Shown: positions 7,645-15,394 of the stretch, one piece after another
Layout: each line of letters starts with the position of its first letter
How positions within the stretch are numbered: position 1 is the first letter of the stretch
IMG/VR virus record: IMGVR_UViG_3300042090_002577
Span: 1-54,616 of that record
Length of the DNA: 54,616 nt
From: a virus
Strand: one strand, 5' to 3'
Notes under the pieces: model-generated
The model's database searches: none
The model's input: only the letters and a program-made list of their open reading frames with translations
Told to the model about the DNA's origin: nothing
Translations under genes and position numbers: made by a program

Positions 7645-7982
7645 GCGCCAATGGCGAGACTGGCCTCAAGCGGGCCATCATCGACGCGGTGAACGCCACT
7701 GGCCTGGCCCGCGTGTGGAACAGCCCGAGTGGCAAGGCTCGCGGTAACCGCATCCACATGGCGCCCACGGGCACGGCCGACATAGTTGGGTACATGCTGC
7801 GCGGCTCCTGCCGCGGGTTCTTCGTGGGGCTGGAGGTCAAGCATCCTGGCGCCAAGCGCAAGCCTGCGCAGGAGGCCTGGGCGGCCGAGCTCACGTCCGC
7901 GGGCGCCGTCTACGGCTGCGTGAGCACCGTGCTCGATGCCGTGGCCATCGTGGTCAGTGCGTACAGGAGAGCAGTGCCGTGA
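7641..7982 (+). CDS. VRR-NUC domain nuclease
   Basis: A 113-residue stand-alone VRR-NUC protein from ATG 7641. The PD-(D/E)XK-like core is seen as APTGTADIVGY, then FVGLEVKHPGAK with the catalytic ExK, and a closing QEAWAAELTSAGAVYGCV. The family includes Holliday-junction-resolving and FAN1-like nucleases; stand-alone phage versions probably process branched replication or recombination intermediates. Coupled on both sides by ATGA/GTGA. Confidence 0.85.
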   Translation: MSANGETGLKRAIIDAVNATGLARVWNSPSGKARGNRIHMAPTGTADIVGYMLRGSCRGFFVGLEVKHPGAKRKPAQEAWAAELTSAGAVYGCVSTVLDAVAIVVSAYRRAVP

Positions 7983-8236
7983 CCGACCGCATGCCCTGCT
8001 CTGCATGCAAAGGCCAAGGGCGTGTCCCCCTCCCGCCTGAATTGCAAGCCACGCTCACGCTACTGCGCCGGCGTGGCCCCAGCAGCAGCGCCGAGCTCGC
8101 GGAGGCCTTGGGCACCAAACACCAGGCCATGTGCAACCGGCTCGTGGACCTCTCGCGCCTAGGCTACGTGCAGCGGCAGATGGGCCCACGGCACACGCTG
8201 GTGCACGCGGCCGTGCCGAGGTACTCGCCGCCGTGA
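7979..8236 (+). CDS. Winged-helix protein with a CxxC start
   Basis: An 85-residue product from GTG 7979. CSACKGQG at the N-terminus is half of a DnaJ-like knuckle. Residues 22-65 are a MarR/ArsR-type winged helix (LQATLTLLRRRGPSSSAELA, GTKHQAMCNRLVDLSRLGYV). Likely DNA-binding; target unknown. Confidence 0.65.
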   Translation: MTDRMPCSACKGQGRVPLPPELQATLTLLRRRGPSSSAELAEALGTKHQAMCNRLVDLSRLGYVQRQMGPRHTLVHAAVPRYSPP

Positions 8237-8409
8237 GCCCGCAAGAGCGCGCCCGCATCCACGCTGAACTCGACGTGCTGCTCGGCACGTGCCCGCCAGC
8301 CGAGCTGGCTCGCCGCACCAGGCTCTACCTGCTCATGGATTACCTGCCGGACGAACAGCCGGGCGCTGCCGGGCGTGAGCCGTACTCGAGCGATTTGCCA
8401 GCCCGGTAA
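8233..8409 (+). CDS. Small hypothetical protein
   Basis: A 58-residue product from GTG 8233 (GTGA overlap). One amphipathic helix (QERARIHAELDVLLG) and an acidic Pro-rich tail. No family recognised. Confidence 0.5.
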   Translation: MSPQERARIHAELDVLLGTCPPAELARRTRLYLLMDYLPDEQPGAAGREPYSSDLPAR

Positions 8410-8505
8410 ACCCGCTGCGCATGTGCGCACTTGTATGGCGTTTTGCACGGCGTGGCGTGGCAATATGGCAAAAATTACTTGCCCGGGCCCAGCCGTACGA
8501 GTTAC

Positions 8506-8622
8506 ATGGTGCGCTTATGGCTCGACGTGGAACTCGAGATTGCCGGATACGCACGACCCTCGGGGGCGGCCTCGCGGCGGGCCCGGGCAGCGCAAGCTCC
8601 CGGGCGTTCCACCGCGTCGTGA
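8506..8622 (+). CDS. Possible small protein in the 8410-8646 gap
   Basis: ATG 8506 opens a 38-codon frame (MVRLWLDVELEIAGYARPSG) whose first 20 residues resemble short beta-strand phage proteins, while the tail looks random. TTGCAC at 8443-8448 lies upstream but has only a poor -10 match. The rest of the gap shows no other convincing gene. Confidence 0.28.
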   Translation: MVRLWLDVELEIAGYARPSGAASRRARAAQAPGRSTAS

Positions 8623-8646
8623 GGTCGCCTCGGGGGGCCGTGCGCC

Positions 8647-9489
8647 GTGGGTGAGCAAACCGGCATCGCGTGGTGTGACCACACGTTCAACCCGTGGATA
8701 GGGTGCACCAAAGTCTCACCCGCGTGCGACAACTGCTATGCGGAAAAGGGCAGTGCGCGGCTCGGTGCGCAGCACGGGCTACGCCTCTGGCAAGGGGATA
8801 GGTACCACACTGGCGAAGCTTATTGGCTCCAGCCACTGAGGTGGGCCAGGGGGGCGAAACGGGACGGCGTACGACGGCGCGTGTTCTGCGCGAGCTTCGC
8901 TGACGTATTTGAGGCGCGGGAAGACCTCGCACCGTACCGCGCCAAGCTTTGGGGGCTCATTTGGGAGACGCCAGAACTGGACTGGCTGCTGCTCACCAAA
9001 CGGCCTGAGCATGCTGGCTTGCTGGCCACCGAGGCCTTGCGCAGCGCCAAGCTGCCAGCCTCGCAAATTTCGCCTTGGCTATCCAATATCTGGCTCGGCA
9101 CCACCGCTGAGGACCAGGCGCACTACGAACAGCGCTGGGCCCACCTTGCCATGGTACCGGCGGCGGTGCGCTTCATCAGCCACGAGCCCGCCCTTGGGCC
9201 ACTGAGCGTCCTGCCGCTACCATGCGGGCCTCGCCCGCGGCCCCGGCCCGACTGGGTTATCACCGGAGGGGAGAGTGGCCCACGGGCGCGCCCGTACGTC
9301 CTGCAGTGGGCTTCGGAACTTGTGGCGCAGTGCCGCGAGGTCGACATTGCGTGCTTCGTAAAGCAGCTCGGCGCCCATCCATTGGGGCTGCTCGGTGAAC
9401 TGCAGCTACGGGACAAAAAGGGCGGCGACGTCTCAGAATGGCCCGAGCAGTTGCGCGTGCAGCAGTGGCCAAGGGGGCCCGGATGTTAG
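8647..9489 (+). CDS. DUF5131 (phage Gp37/Gp68) family protein
   Basis: A 280-residue product from GTG 8647. The family signature is clear: TGIAWCDHTFNPWIGCTKVS followed by CDNCYAE (Cys positions like a metal or radical-SAM-type cluster), then VFCASFADVFE, LLTKRPEH, WLSNIWLGTTAEDQ, RFISHEPALGPL and WVITGGESGPRARP. The family is widespread in phages and resembles partial TIM-barrel enzymes, but its reaction is not established. The stop overlaps the next gene by 7 nt. Confidence 0.88.
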   Translation: MGEQTGIAWCDHTFNPWIGCTKVSPACDNCYAEKGSARLGAQHGLRLWQGDRYHTGEAYWLQPLRWARGAKRDGVRRRVFCASFADVFEAREDLAPYRAKLWGLIWETPELDWLLLTKRPEHAGLLATEALRSAKLPASQISPWLSNIWLGTTAEDQAHYEQRWAHLAMVPAAVRFISHEPALGPLSVLPLPCGPRPRPRPDWVITGGESGPRARPYVLQWASELVAQCREVDIACFVKQLGAHPLGLLGELQLRDKKGGDVSEWPEQLRVQQWPRGPGC

Positions 9490-9806
9490 CCTGGCGCTTC
9501 ACCCGCACCGACCACCTGCCCGACGGCAGCACGCGGCTGCGCCACTGCACCATCGCCGTGGCCACGGGCGTAACCTGGTACAACGCCCGTGAGCACGCCT
9601 GGGTGCAGCTTGGCTGCGGCAGCCCGCACCACGCAGCCGCGCCACGCACCCGCAAGGCAGCCTCACTCAGGCTGCCGCAGCTGCCCGCGCTCAGCTGGCA
9701 GCCGGTGCCTCACGCAGCGGCTTCGTGGGTCCTGCGCTGGCGTGGCCACGACGCTGGCCGCCAGCCCGGCAAGGTACTTACCGCCGAGTACGTGAGGGCC
9801 AGGTGA
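9483..9806 (+). CDS. Hypothetical protein
   Basis: A 107-residue product from ATG 9483. The N-terminus (MLAWRFTRTDHLPDGSTRLR) suggests a small beta-rich protein. It is Trp-, Arg- and Ala-rich. No family recognised. Last gene of the first early cluster. Confidence 0.55.
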   Translation: MLAWRFTRTDHLPDGSTRLRHCTIAVATGVTWYNAREHAWVQLGCGSPHHAAAPRTRKAASLRLPQLPALSWQPVPHAAASWVLRWRGHDAGRQPGKVLTAEYVRAR

Positions 9807-9928
9807 GCCGGCAACTCGGACAGCTCGGCCGCAAGCGTTGTCTCATCCGGCCGGTCCGTGACGTCTCGCCCAAGGTCGGCCACCCGCGCAAGGCGCAGGG
9901 GCCCGCTGACGTAGAGGATGGCATCCAT
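9710..9928 (-). CDS. Possible antisense small protein
   Basis: A 72-codon frame from ATG 9928 on the minus strand (MDAILYVSGPLRLARVADLG), with G/C-rich third positions and a TATACT box 8 nt upstream but no good -35. It overlaps the tail of the plus gene by 97 nt, so it may be an antisense shadow. Confidence 0.25.
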   Translation of the reverse strand: MDAILYVSGPLRLARVADLGRDVTDRPDETTLAAELSELPAHLALTYSAVSTLPGWRPASWPRQRRTHEAAA

Positions 9929-9960
9929 GGCGTGGAGTATAGCACACCCCATGCCGGGTT

Positions 9961-9988
9961 CGTGGGGTGAGTTTCTGAAACGTGGGGT
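9961..9988. promoter_or_regulatory. Operator-like element before the replication initiator
   Basis: Two CGTGGGGT direct repeats (9961-9968 and 9981-9988) flank the palindrome GTTTC-T-GAAAC (9971-9981). It ends 4 nt before ATG 9993. The 9807-9992 gap otherwise holds only the possible antisense frame. Confidence 0.35.
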
Positions 9989-9992
9989 ACCC

Positions 9993-11105
9993 ATGACCTG
10001 GACGCGGCTCGACGATACGGCTCACTCACACCCCAAGTTTACCGCCGCTGGCCTCGAGGCGGTTGGGCTCTGGGTCGTCATGCTCTCTCACTGCGGGGCC
10101 TACCTCACGGACGGGCGTGTGGCGCGCCCCGATGCGCTGCTGCGTGCTGGCTCAGCCAAGAAGCTGGACGAGTTAGCGGCCAGGCTGGTGGCTTGTGGGC
10201 TTTGGGAAGTGTACCCGGATGGCGGCTGGCTGGTGCACGATTACCTCCAGTTCAACCCGAGCCGCGAGCAGGTCCTGTATGAGCGTGAGGCACGCCGTGC
10301 AGGCGGAAAAAAGGGCGCAAAACGCAGGTGGGCACGCCATCAAGAGACGCCTCCGCCCATGGCTACACCAATAGGTCCACCTATAGGTCCACCTATGGGT
10401 AGTCCCACCATGGGACCCATACCCCATGTATATGCCCCCGGTCCCGGACCCATTTCAGAAGATCTCTCTCTGGTAAGTAACTCAGAACCTGAGAGGCTCT
10501 CTCTTTCTGGTGGGGGGGCCCAGGGCCCACACAAAGCACAAGAGTCACCCAGCGGCATACGCATTGGGAAAGACCCATGGGTACTTGTCAGTGCCTGGTA
10601 CGAGGGCATGCGAGAGGCAACAGGCTGCCAATCTTGGAATCAGAGGGCAGAGGCGCCGGCAAACGTCCGCGCCCTCGGCGCCGCCTTGGCCGCCGAGTGC
10701 CCGCCTGGCAACGAGAGCTGCCAATGGGCCGAAGCGCAGGCCAAGGCCTACGCCGCAGCAAACGCCGGCAAGCGGCTGAGCCCCATGGGGTACACGGACT
10801 GGCTCCGCAATGGGCGGCCCGCAGCGCCAGCCAAACCCAAGGGCCCGCGCTCACACGAGCCGGCCAAGCTGGTGGAGCGCCCCGCGGACGCCCTCTCGCC
10901 CGAGGAGGCCGCGCCGTACCTCGCGGAAATAATGGCCATGCTCAAAGACGCCCAGCGGCCCCCGTGGCTTTTGCCCGACGGCACGGCGAGGCCGGCCCAT
11001 GGTGAGGTTTTGGACAGCAATGGCTACCCTGCGCTGTCGGCCAAGCACGGCGCGCCAGCGGGGCGCATAAGCGCGGCAAAGGCCAATGGCGCCGATGGCC
11101 ATTGA
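9993..11105 (+). CDS. Replication initiator / helicase-loader-like protein with N-terminal winged helix
   Basis: A 370-residue product from ATG 9993. Residues 1-90 (TWTRLDDTAHSHPKF, LWVVMLSHCGAYLTDG, LVACGLWEVYPDGGWLVHDY) match the winged-helix start of phage replisome organisers. A basic GGKKGAKRRW segment follows. Residues 125-145 are a Pro/Gly-rich linker encoded by short DNA repeats (candidate origin). The C-terminal half (VLVSAWYEGMREATGC onward) is helical, as in DnaT/DnaD-like loader domains. It lies directly upstream of, and overlaps, the DnaB-type helicase gene, as lambda O/P-style modules do. Exact subfamily not assigned. Confidence 0.72.
   Translation: MTWTRLDDTAHSHPKFTAAGLEAVGLWVVMLSHCGAYLTDGRVARPDALLRAGSAKKLDELAARLVACGLWEVYPDGGWLVHDYLQFNPSREQVLYEREARRAGGKKGAKRRWARHQETPPPMATPIGPPIGPPMGSPTMGPIPHVYAPGPGPISEDLSLVSNSEPERLSLSGGGAQGPHKAQESPSGIRIGKDPWVLVSAWYEGMREATGCQSWNQRAEAPANVRALGAALAAECPPGNESCQWAEAQAKAYAAANAGKRLSPMGYTDWLRNGRPAAPAKPKGPRSHEPAKLVERPADALSPEEAAPYLAEIMAMLKDAQRPPWLLPDGTARPAHGEVLDSNGYPALSAKHGAPAGRISAAKANGADGH
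10371..10415 (+). repeat. Candidate replication origin: iterons and palindromes inside the initiator gene
   Basis: ATAGGTCCACCT occurs at 10371-10382 and 10383-10394, followed by a partial third copy. The junction forms the palindrome ACCTATAGGT (10379-10388), and TCCCACCATGGGA (10403-10415) is an inverted repeat. A less GC-rich stretch follows (about 10420-10510). Lambda-type origins are built this way within the initiator gene. Confidence 0.5.
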
Positions 11106-12513
11106 GCAGCTCGCCGCCAACGAGGCCGAGCACCCGCCGCACGACCTGGCCGCCGAGGCCGCCGTGCTCGGGGTGATGCTGCACTCGGGGGCCCACGTGC
11201 CGAGGCTCGCGGCCATGCTCTGCCGTGACGACTTCTACAGCGGCGCCAACGGGTGGGTCTTCGATGCCTGCGTGGCGCTGCACCGGGCGGGGCAGCCGGT
11301 GGACGTGGTGACCACCATGCGGTGGCTGGCGGACCACGGGCGCTTCGCCCAGGTGGGGCGCGGCCCGCTGCACGAGGCCATCACAGGCGCCCCGAGCATC
11401 GGCGGGGCCATCCGCTACGCCACCATCGTGCGCGCCAAGGCACGGGTGAGGGCGACCATCAACGCCGCCCGGCGCATCGTGGCCGCCGGCATGGCGGGGC
11501 AGCAGGAGGACGCCCAGTACCTGGCCAAGAGCTGCCACGAACTCGCGCAGGCGGCCAGGCTGCCCCAGGCCGAGGCCCTCGTGAGCAACGCCGAGACGGT
11601 GAAGCTCATCCTCGACAACGCGCAGCGGGCCAACAAGCTCGGCAGCATGGTAACAGGCATACCCACGGGCATCACCCGGTACGACCGGCTTACGCTCGGG
11701 CTGCATAGCGGCCAGCTCACGGTGGTGGGCGCGCGCCCCGGGGTGGGCAAAACAAGCCTCGGGCTCAACTGGGCCACCAACGTGGCGGCGGCGGGGCCCG
11801 GCGTCATGTTCTTCTCGCTCGAGATGAGCCGCGAGGAGCTGCTCACGCGGCAGCTCAGCGCCACCGCGCGCATCGACGGGACCCTGTTCAAGACTGGCGC
11901 CCTCGGCTCGAGCCAGTGGGCCGAACTCGCCAAGGCGGCGGCCCACGTGAGCAAGCTGCCCTGCTGGGTGGACGACAGGCAGGGCCTCACGGTGGCCGAC
12001 ATCGCCAACGCCGCCCTGGGGGCGGTGGACGAGGCCAAGGCCCAGAGCACCGCCCTTGGGTGCATCATCGTGGACTACCTGCAAAAGGTCCGGGTGCCGG
12101 ACTCGATGCGGCGCGAACAGCGGTACCTGCAAATCAAGCACGTGGCCGAGGGCCTCAAGCAGCTCGCGCGGGACACCAAGCTGCCGGTGGTGGCGCTCAC
12201 CCAGCTGCGGCGATTGGGCAAGGGCGAGCGGGCCCGGCGGCCCAACATGGAAGACCTGCGGGAGGGTGGCGACATCGAGAGCGAGGCCGACAATATCGCC
12301 CTGCTGCACGAGGTCGACGACGAGCCGCGGCTGCGCGAAATCATCGTCGAGAAGGCCCGTGGCGGGGCGCAGGGTACGGTAACCGTGGCGTGGCGCCCCG
12401 AGCTCACGCTCTTCGAGGACCTGCCCGAGGGGCAAGAATGGGACCGGGGCGGCGGCGGCGGCGGCGGCTCAGGCGCCGCGCCGCACTACACGGAGGCGCA
12501 TGATGCGAGGTAA
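11086..12513 (+). CDS. dnaB: DnaB-like replicative helicase
   Basis: A 475-residue hexameric 5'-3' helicase. Residues 18-130 are the DnaB N-terminal domain (AAEAAVLGVMLHSG). The RecA-like motor carries Walker A GARPGVGKT (215-223), FFSLEMSREE (242-251), Walker B IIVDYLQ (327-333) and a TQLRRLGKGERARRP arginine-rich segment. It ends with a poly-Gly tail and a short acidic/aromatic C-terminus. It overlaps the initiator gene by 20 nt; ATG 11095 is an alternative start. Length is normal for phage and bacterial DnaB proteins. Confidence 0.95.
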   Translation: MAPMAIEQLAANEAEHPPHDLAAEAAVLGVMLHSGAHVPRLAAMLCRDDFYSGANGWVFDACVALHRAGQPVDVVTTMRWLADHGRFAQVGRGPLHEAITGAPSIGGAIRYATIVRAKARVRATINAARRIVAAGMAGQQEDAQYLAKSCHELAQAARLPQAEALVSNAETVKLILDNAQRANKLGSMVTGIPTGITRYDRLTLGLHSGQLTVVGARPGVGKTSLGLNWATNVAAAGPGVMFFSLEMSREELLTRQLSATARIDGTLFKTGALGSSQWAELAKAAAHVSKLPCWVDDRQGLTVADIANAALGAVDEAKAQSTALGCIIVDYLQKVRVPDSMRREQRYLQIKHVAEGLKQLARDTKLPVVALTQLRRLGKGERARRPNMEDLREGGDIESEADNIALLHEVDDEPRLREIIVEKARGGAQGTVTVAWRPELTLFEDLPEGQEWDRGGGGGGGSGAAPHYTEAHDAR

Positions 12514-12715
12514 GCGCGGCAGTGGGGCGGCGGTGGCGGGGCGCAAGCTCGAGCGGCGGTACCAGCAGGTGCTGGCCGAGCTGGCCGCGCTCGACGCGGC
12601 CGACCCGCGGTACAAGGACCCGGTGGCCTGGCAGCAGGTGCTGGTGCTGCTCAGCGAGGCCAAGGCGCTGGTGGCGAGGTCCCGCTGGCAGGTGCTGCGT
12701 GGGGGCAAGCCGTGA
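12500..12715 (+). CDS. Small helical hypothetical protein
   Basis: A 71-residue product overlapping the helicase by 14 nt. Basic N-terminus (MMRGKRGSGAAVAGRKLERR) then two amphipathic helices. No family recognised. Position next to dnaB suggests a replication accessory role, but this is only context. Confidence 0.6.
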   Translation: MMRGKRGSGAAVAGRKLERRYQQVLAELAALDAADPRYKDPVAWQQVLVLLSEAKALVARSRWQVLRGGKP

Positions 12716-13071
12716 GCGGCGGGCCGGTCGACGTCCGCATCAACTCGCTCAGCATTACGCTGGCGCGCAGGCAGTGCACCTGCGGGCGCCTCGGGCCTCG
12801 GCTATGCGTGCATCGAGGGGCCATCACGCGCGACCACCCCAAGCACAACCGCTACACTCAGGGGTGCCAAGTGACCGACGTCTACCCCACGGTCTTCGAG
12901 CAAGCCGGCGGGATCATCCTCGGCTGGCTCAACGGCGTGGCCTGGCAGGCTCGCCGCGCGTGCCACCCATGCTGCCGATGCCACACCTGCACCGAGGTCA
13001 TGATCGCGCTCATCGCCGACCTTGGCCGCCTGCAGCGGCCACCGCACATCCCGGTTCAGGTGGTCTCGTGA
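12712..13071 (+). CDS. Cys-rich hypothetical protein
   Basis: A 119-residue product from GTG 12712. It holds CTCGRLGPRLCVH, GCQV and CHPCCRCHTC, enough Cys/His for one or two zinc sites. An internal TQGCQVTDVYPTVFEQAGG segment looks structured. Function unknown. Confidence 0.6.
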   Translation: MSGGPVDVRINSLSITLARRQCTCGRLGPRLCVHRGAITRDHPKHNRYTQGCQVTDVYPTVFEQAGGIILGWLNGVAWQARRACHPCCRCHTCTEVMIALIADLGRLQRPPHIPVQVVS

Positions 13072-13772
13072 GCACCGTGGCGGCGCTGTATGTAGCCAAT
13101 GGTGGGGTGTACTACGGCCTGCCAGGCGTGGACCCGTGGGACGAGGCGCGCGACGCTCGGCTGTACGCAGGTCCGTGGCCGGTGGTGGCGCACCCTCCCT
13201 GCCAGCGGTGGGGCCGGTACTGGCACGGGGGCCCGAGCGTGCGCGTGCGCAAGGTCAAGGGCGACGATGGCGGGTGCTTTGCGGCCGCCCTGGCGAGCGT
13301 AAGGCGCTGGGGCGGCGTGATCGAGCACCCAGAGGCGAGCGCGGCATGGGCCGCGTTTGGCCTCACGGCGCCGGTGCGTGGTGGGTGGCAGCCAGCGGGG
13401 GACTGGCGCGGGTGGACGTGCTGCGTGGAGCAAGGGCATTACGGGCACCGCGCGCGCAAGGCCACGTGGCTGTATGCCTGCGGCGTGACCTCGCTGCCCT
13501 CACTGCCGTGGGGGCCCAGCGTGAAGCTGGACGATGGGTTCCACTCTGCCGAGGAGCGGCGTAAGTACCGGCGCCTACCCAAGGGCGCAAGTGCGGAGTT
13601 GAGAGCCGAGCGCAATGCCTACTTGGCGCGCACTGAGGCCGAGACGGGCAAGACCTGGTGCTGCGCCGAGCGCATGAACAAGACCGAAAGGATGGCGACG
13701 CCGGTGCCATTCCGAGACCTGCTACTTGCCATTGCTCGCTCGGCCCAGCCCGCGCAGGCGGTGGCCTCGTGA
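13068..13772 (+). CDS. Phage protein with PPCQ motif, possibly a degenerate cytosine methyltransferase
   Basis: A 234-residue product from GTG 13068. AHPPCQRWGRYW contains PPCQ, the motif IV signature of C5-cytosine DNA methyltransferases. A later GGVIEHPEASAAWAAFG resembles the ENP/ENV-type motif VI. GHYGHRARKATWLYACG and CCAERMNKTERMATP follow. A clear SAM-binding FxGxG motif I is not visible, so activity is doubtful. I recall similar proteins as uncharacterised in other phages. Alternatives are a nucleotide-modifying enzyme or an inactive methyltransferase-like protein. Confidence 0.6.
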   Translation: MSTVAALYVANGGVYYGLPGVDPWDEARDARLYAGPWPVVAHPPCQRWGRYWHGGPSVRVRKVKGDDGGCFAAALASVRRWGGVIEHPEASAAWAAFGLTAPVRGGWQPAGDWRGWTCCVEQGHYGHRARKATWLYACGVTSLPSLPWGPSVKLDDGFHSAEERRKYRRLPKGASAELRAERNAYLARTEAETGKTWCCAERMNKTERMATPVPFRDLLLAIARSAQPAQAVAS

Positions 13773-14023
13773 GCGCGGGCCGCTACCGCTCCTTGTTCGT
13801 CGGCATGGGCCGCGAGGCGCTCGAGGCGTATGCGGCGCAGGTGAGCGAGCATCTCACGCACGTCCAAGAGCGGTGCACCGCGCAGCAACTTGAGCTACGC
13901 GCCCTCAAGGCAGCCCAGTTGCTGCCCGGCTGGGTGTGCCCGGTGTGCGAGGGCTTCAACGGCGACGCACGCAAGCCGCAGAGCGAGTGCCGGGCGTGCG
14001 GGCAGCCGAGGCCAGCAGGGTAA
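13769..14023 (+). CDS. Small zinc-ribbon protein
   Basis: An 84-residue product from GTG 13769. A helical N-terminal half is followed by WVCPVCEGFNGD and ECRACGQPRPAG, a CxxC-x15-CxxC knuckle. Function unknown. Stop TAA at 14021-14023 ends the operon segment. Confidence 0.65.
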   Translation: MSAGRYRSLFVGMGREALEAYAAQVSEHLTHVQERCTAQQLELRALKAAQLLPGWVCPVCEGFNGDARKPQSECRACGQPRPAG

Positions 14024-14026
14024 AGC

Positions 14027-14055
14027 TTGCGTAACGGATGGGTTAGGCGTAAAGG
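14027..14055 (+). promoter_or_regulatory. Promoter candidate (TTGCGT-17-TAAAGG)
   Basis: It lies in the 70-bp gap before the 14094 gene. The spacing is ideal, but the -10 matches the consensus only partly. Confidence 0.35.
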
Positions 14056-14093
14056 CTGAGCGCGGCAACCGGCAAAGGCAAAAGGTGGTAACT

Positions 14094-14486
14094 ATGGGTG
14101 AAGAAAGAACATTACGGACGTTTGGGCAGCTCGTACAGTACCTCGAGGACGGGCAGCTAGCATCGGACTTGGGCGACAAGCTGGCCGAGCTCAGTGGCAA
14201 GCTCGCGCGGGTGGCCGAGGCGCAGGGCAAGGCCAAGGGTGAGCTGGCGCTCAAGCTCAAGTTCCAGGCGGACGCCGGCGGCACGGTGCAGCTCGATGCC
14301 GAGATTGTGCTCAAGGAGCCCAAGCCGGCGCGCCAGCGCACGGTGGCGTGGCTCAACAAGGACAGCACGCTGGCGGCCGAGAACCCCAAGCAGGTGAAGC
14401 TCGCGCTGCGCGAGGTGCCTGCGCCCAAGCGGGCCGCCAAAGAGGCCGTCCCACATGACCCTGTTACCGGTGAGGTGCAGCAATGA
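14094..14486 (+). CDS. Hypothetical protein upstream of DUF2303 gene
   Basis: A 130-residue product from ATG 14094, with AGGTGG 9 nt upstream. Helical (LASDLGDKLAELSGKLARVA), then a beta segment (KFQADAGGTVQLDAEIVLKE) and a Pro-linked tail. A gene of this type commonly precedes DUF2303 genes in phages, and the ATGA overlap with it supports a shared job. Function unknown. Confidence 0.7.
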   Translation: MGEERTLRTFGQLVQYLEDGQLASDLGDKLAELSGKLARVAEAQGKAKGELALKLKFQADAGGTVQLDAEIVLKEPKPARQRTVAWLNKDSTLAAENPKQVKLALREVPAPKRAAKEAVPHDPVTGEVQQ

Positions 14487-15394
14487 GCGAGGCAGCCAAG
14501 GTCGAGGAACTGGTCCTCGCTAGCGCCCACAAGCCGCACACCGTCACCGTCTCACACGACGGCATCACGGCGCAGGTGCTCGTGGTGCCGGACGAGGGTG
14601 GTGGCTACACCATCGACACGGCGCACGAACTCGTGGCGCCGCTGCGCACTGCGCCCGTGCGCCGCAAAGGCACCGCGCGGCTCACGGACCTCAACAGCCT
14701 CATCGCCCACACCAACCGCTTCAAGGACACCGACAGCCTGGTGTTCCTCGACCGTGGCCAGGGCACCACCGGCGTGCGCGGCGCCAAGCTCGTGGCGGTG
14801 CTCGACTACCACCGCAAGGGAGCTGACGCGGCGCCGCGATTCGGCGAACACCGCGGCGAGTACGCCTTCCCCATGAGCGACGAGTGGGTGGCGTGGGCCG
14901 GGCAGGACGGCAAGCCGATGGATCAGGAGCGCTTCGCTCGCTGGGTGGAGGACCGGCTGGCGGACGTGGCGGCGCCAGAGCAGGCGGGCGACACGGCCAA
15001 GGCCTTTGCGGCCATGCTCGCGTGCGGGTTTGCCTCGCCGGCCAAGCTGCTCGAGCTCTCGCATGGCCTCGAGGCCCACGTGGGGCAGCGAGTGAAGCAG
15101 CACGTGCGCCTGGCCACCGGCGAGGTGAGCGTGCACTACATCGAGGAACACCAGGACGCGGACGGCAAGCCGCTCAAGGTGCCGGGGGCCTTCCTGCTGG
15201 GCATCCCAGTGTTCCGCGGCGGCGACCCGTACCAGCTGCCGGTGCGGCTGCGGTACCGGGTCAATCAGGGCGCCATCTCGTGGTCGTACGAGCTGCACCA
15301 GCCGCAGCGCATCCTCGACCATGCCCTGGCCGAGGCCTGCGCCGAGGTTGCCGAGCGCACGGGGCTCGACGTGCTCGACGGGGTGCCCGAGTGA
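14483..15394 (+). CDS. DUF2303 (YfdQ-like) family protein
   Basis: A 303-residue product from ATG 14483. Recognised by the order LTDLNSLIAHTNRFKDTDSL, a VLDYHRKGADAAPRFGEHRG segment, FARWVEDRLADVAAP and a C-terminal LPVRLRYRVNQGAISWSYEL. The family is common in phages and prophages of Proteobacteria and Actinobacteria; its function is not established, though it is often near recombination or replication genes. Coupled upstream by ATGA and downstream by GTGA. Confidence 0.85.
   Translation: MSEAAKVEELVLASAHKPHTVTVSHDGITAQVLVVPDEGGGYTIDTAHELVAPLRTAPVRRKGTARLTDLNSLIAHTNRFKDTDSLVFLDRGQGTTGVRGAKLVAVLDYHRKGADAAPRFGEHRGEYAFPMSDEWVAWAGQDGKPMDQERFARWVEDRLADVAAPEQAGDTAKAFAAMLACGFASPAKLLELSHGLEAHVGQRVKQHVRLATGEVSVHYIEEHQDADGKPLKVPGAFLLGIPVFRGGDPYQLPVRLRYRVNQGAISWSYELHQPQRILDHALAEACAEVAERTGLDVLDGVPE

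Noticed and set aside
8443-8469. TTGCAC followed by TATGGC as a promoter before 8506
   Set aside because: The spacing is only 15 nt and the downstream gene is doubtful; noted but not called.
10942-12435. A 497-codon minus frame opposite dnaB
   Set aside because: Antisense shadow; dnaB motifs are on the plus strand.
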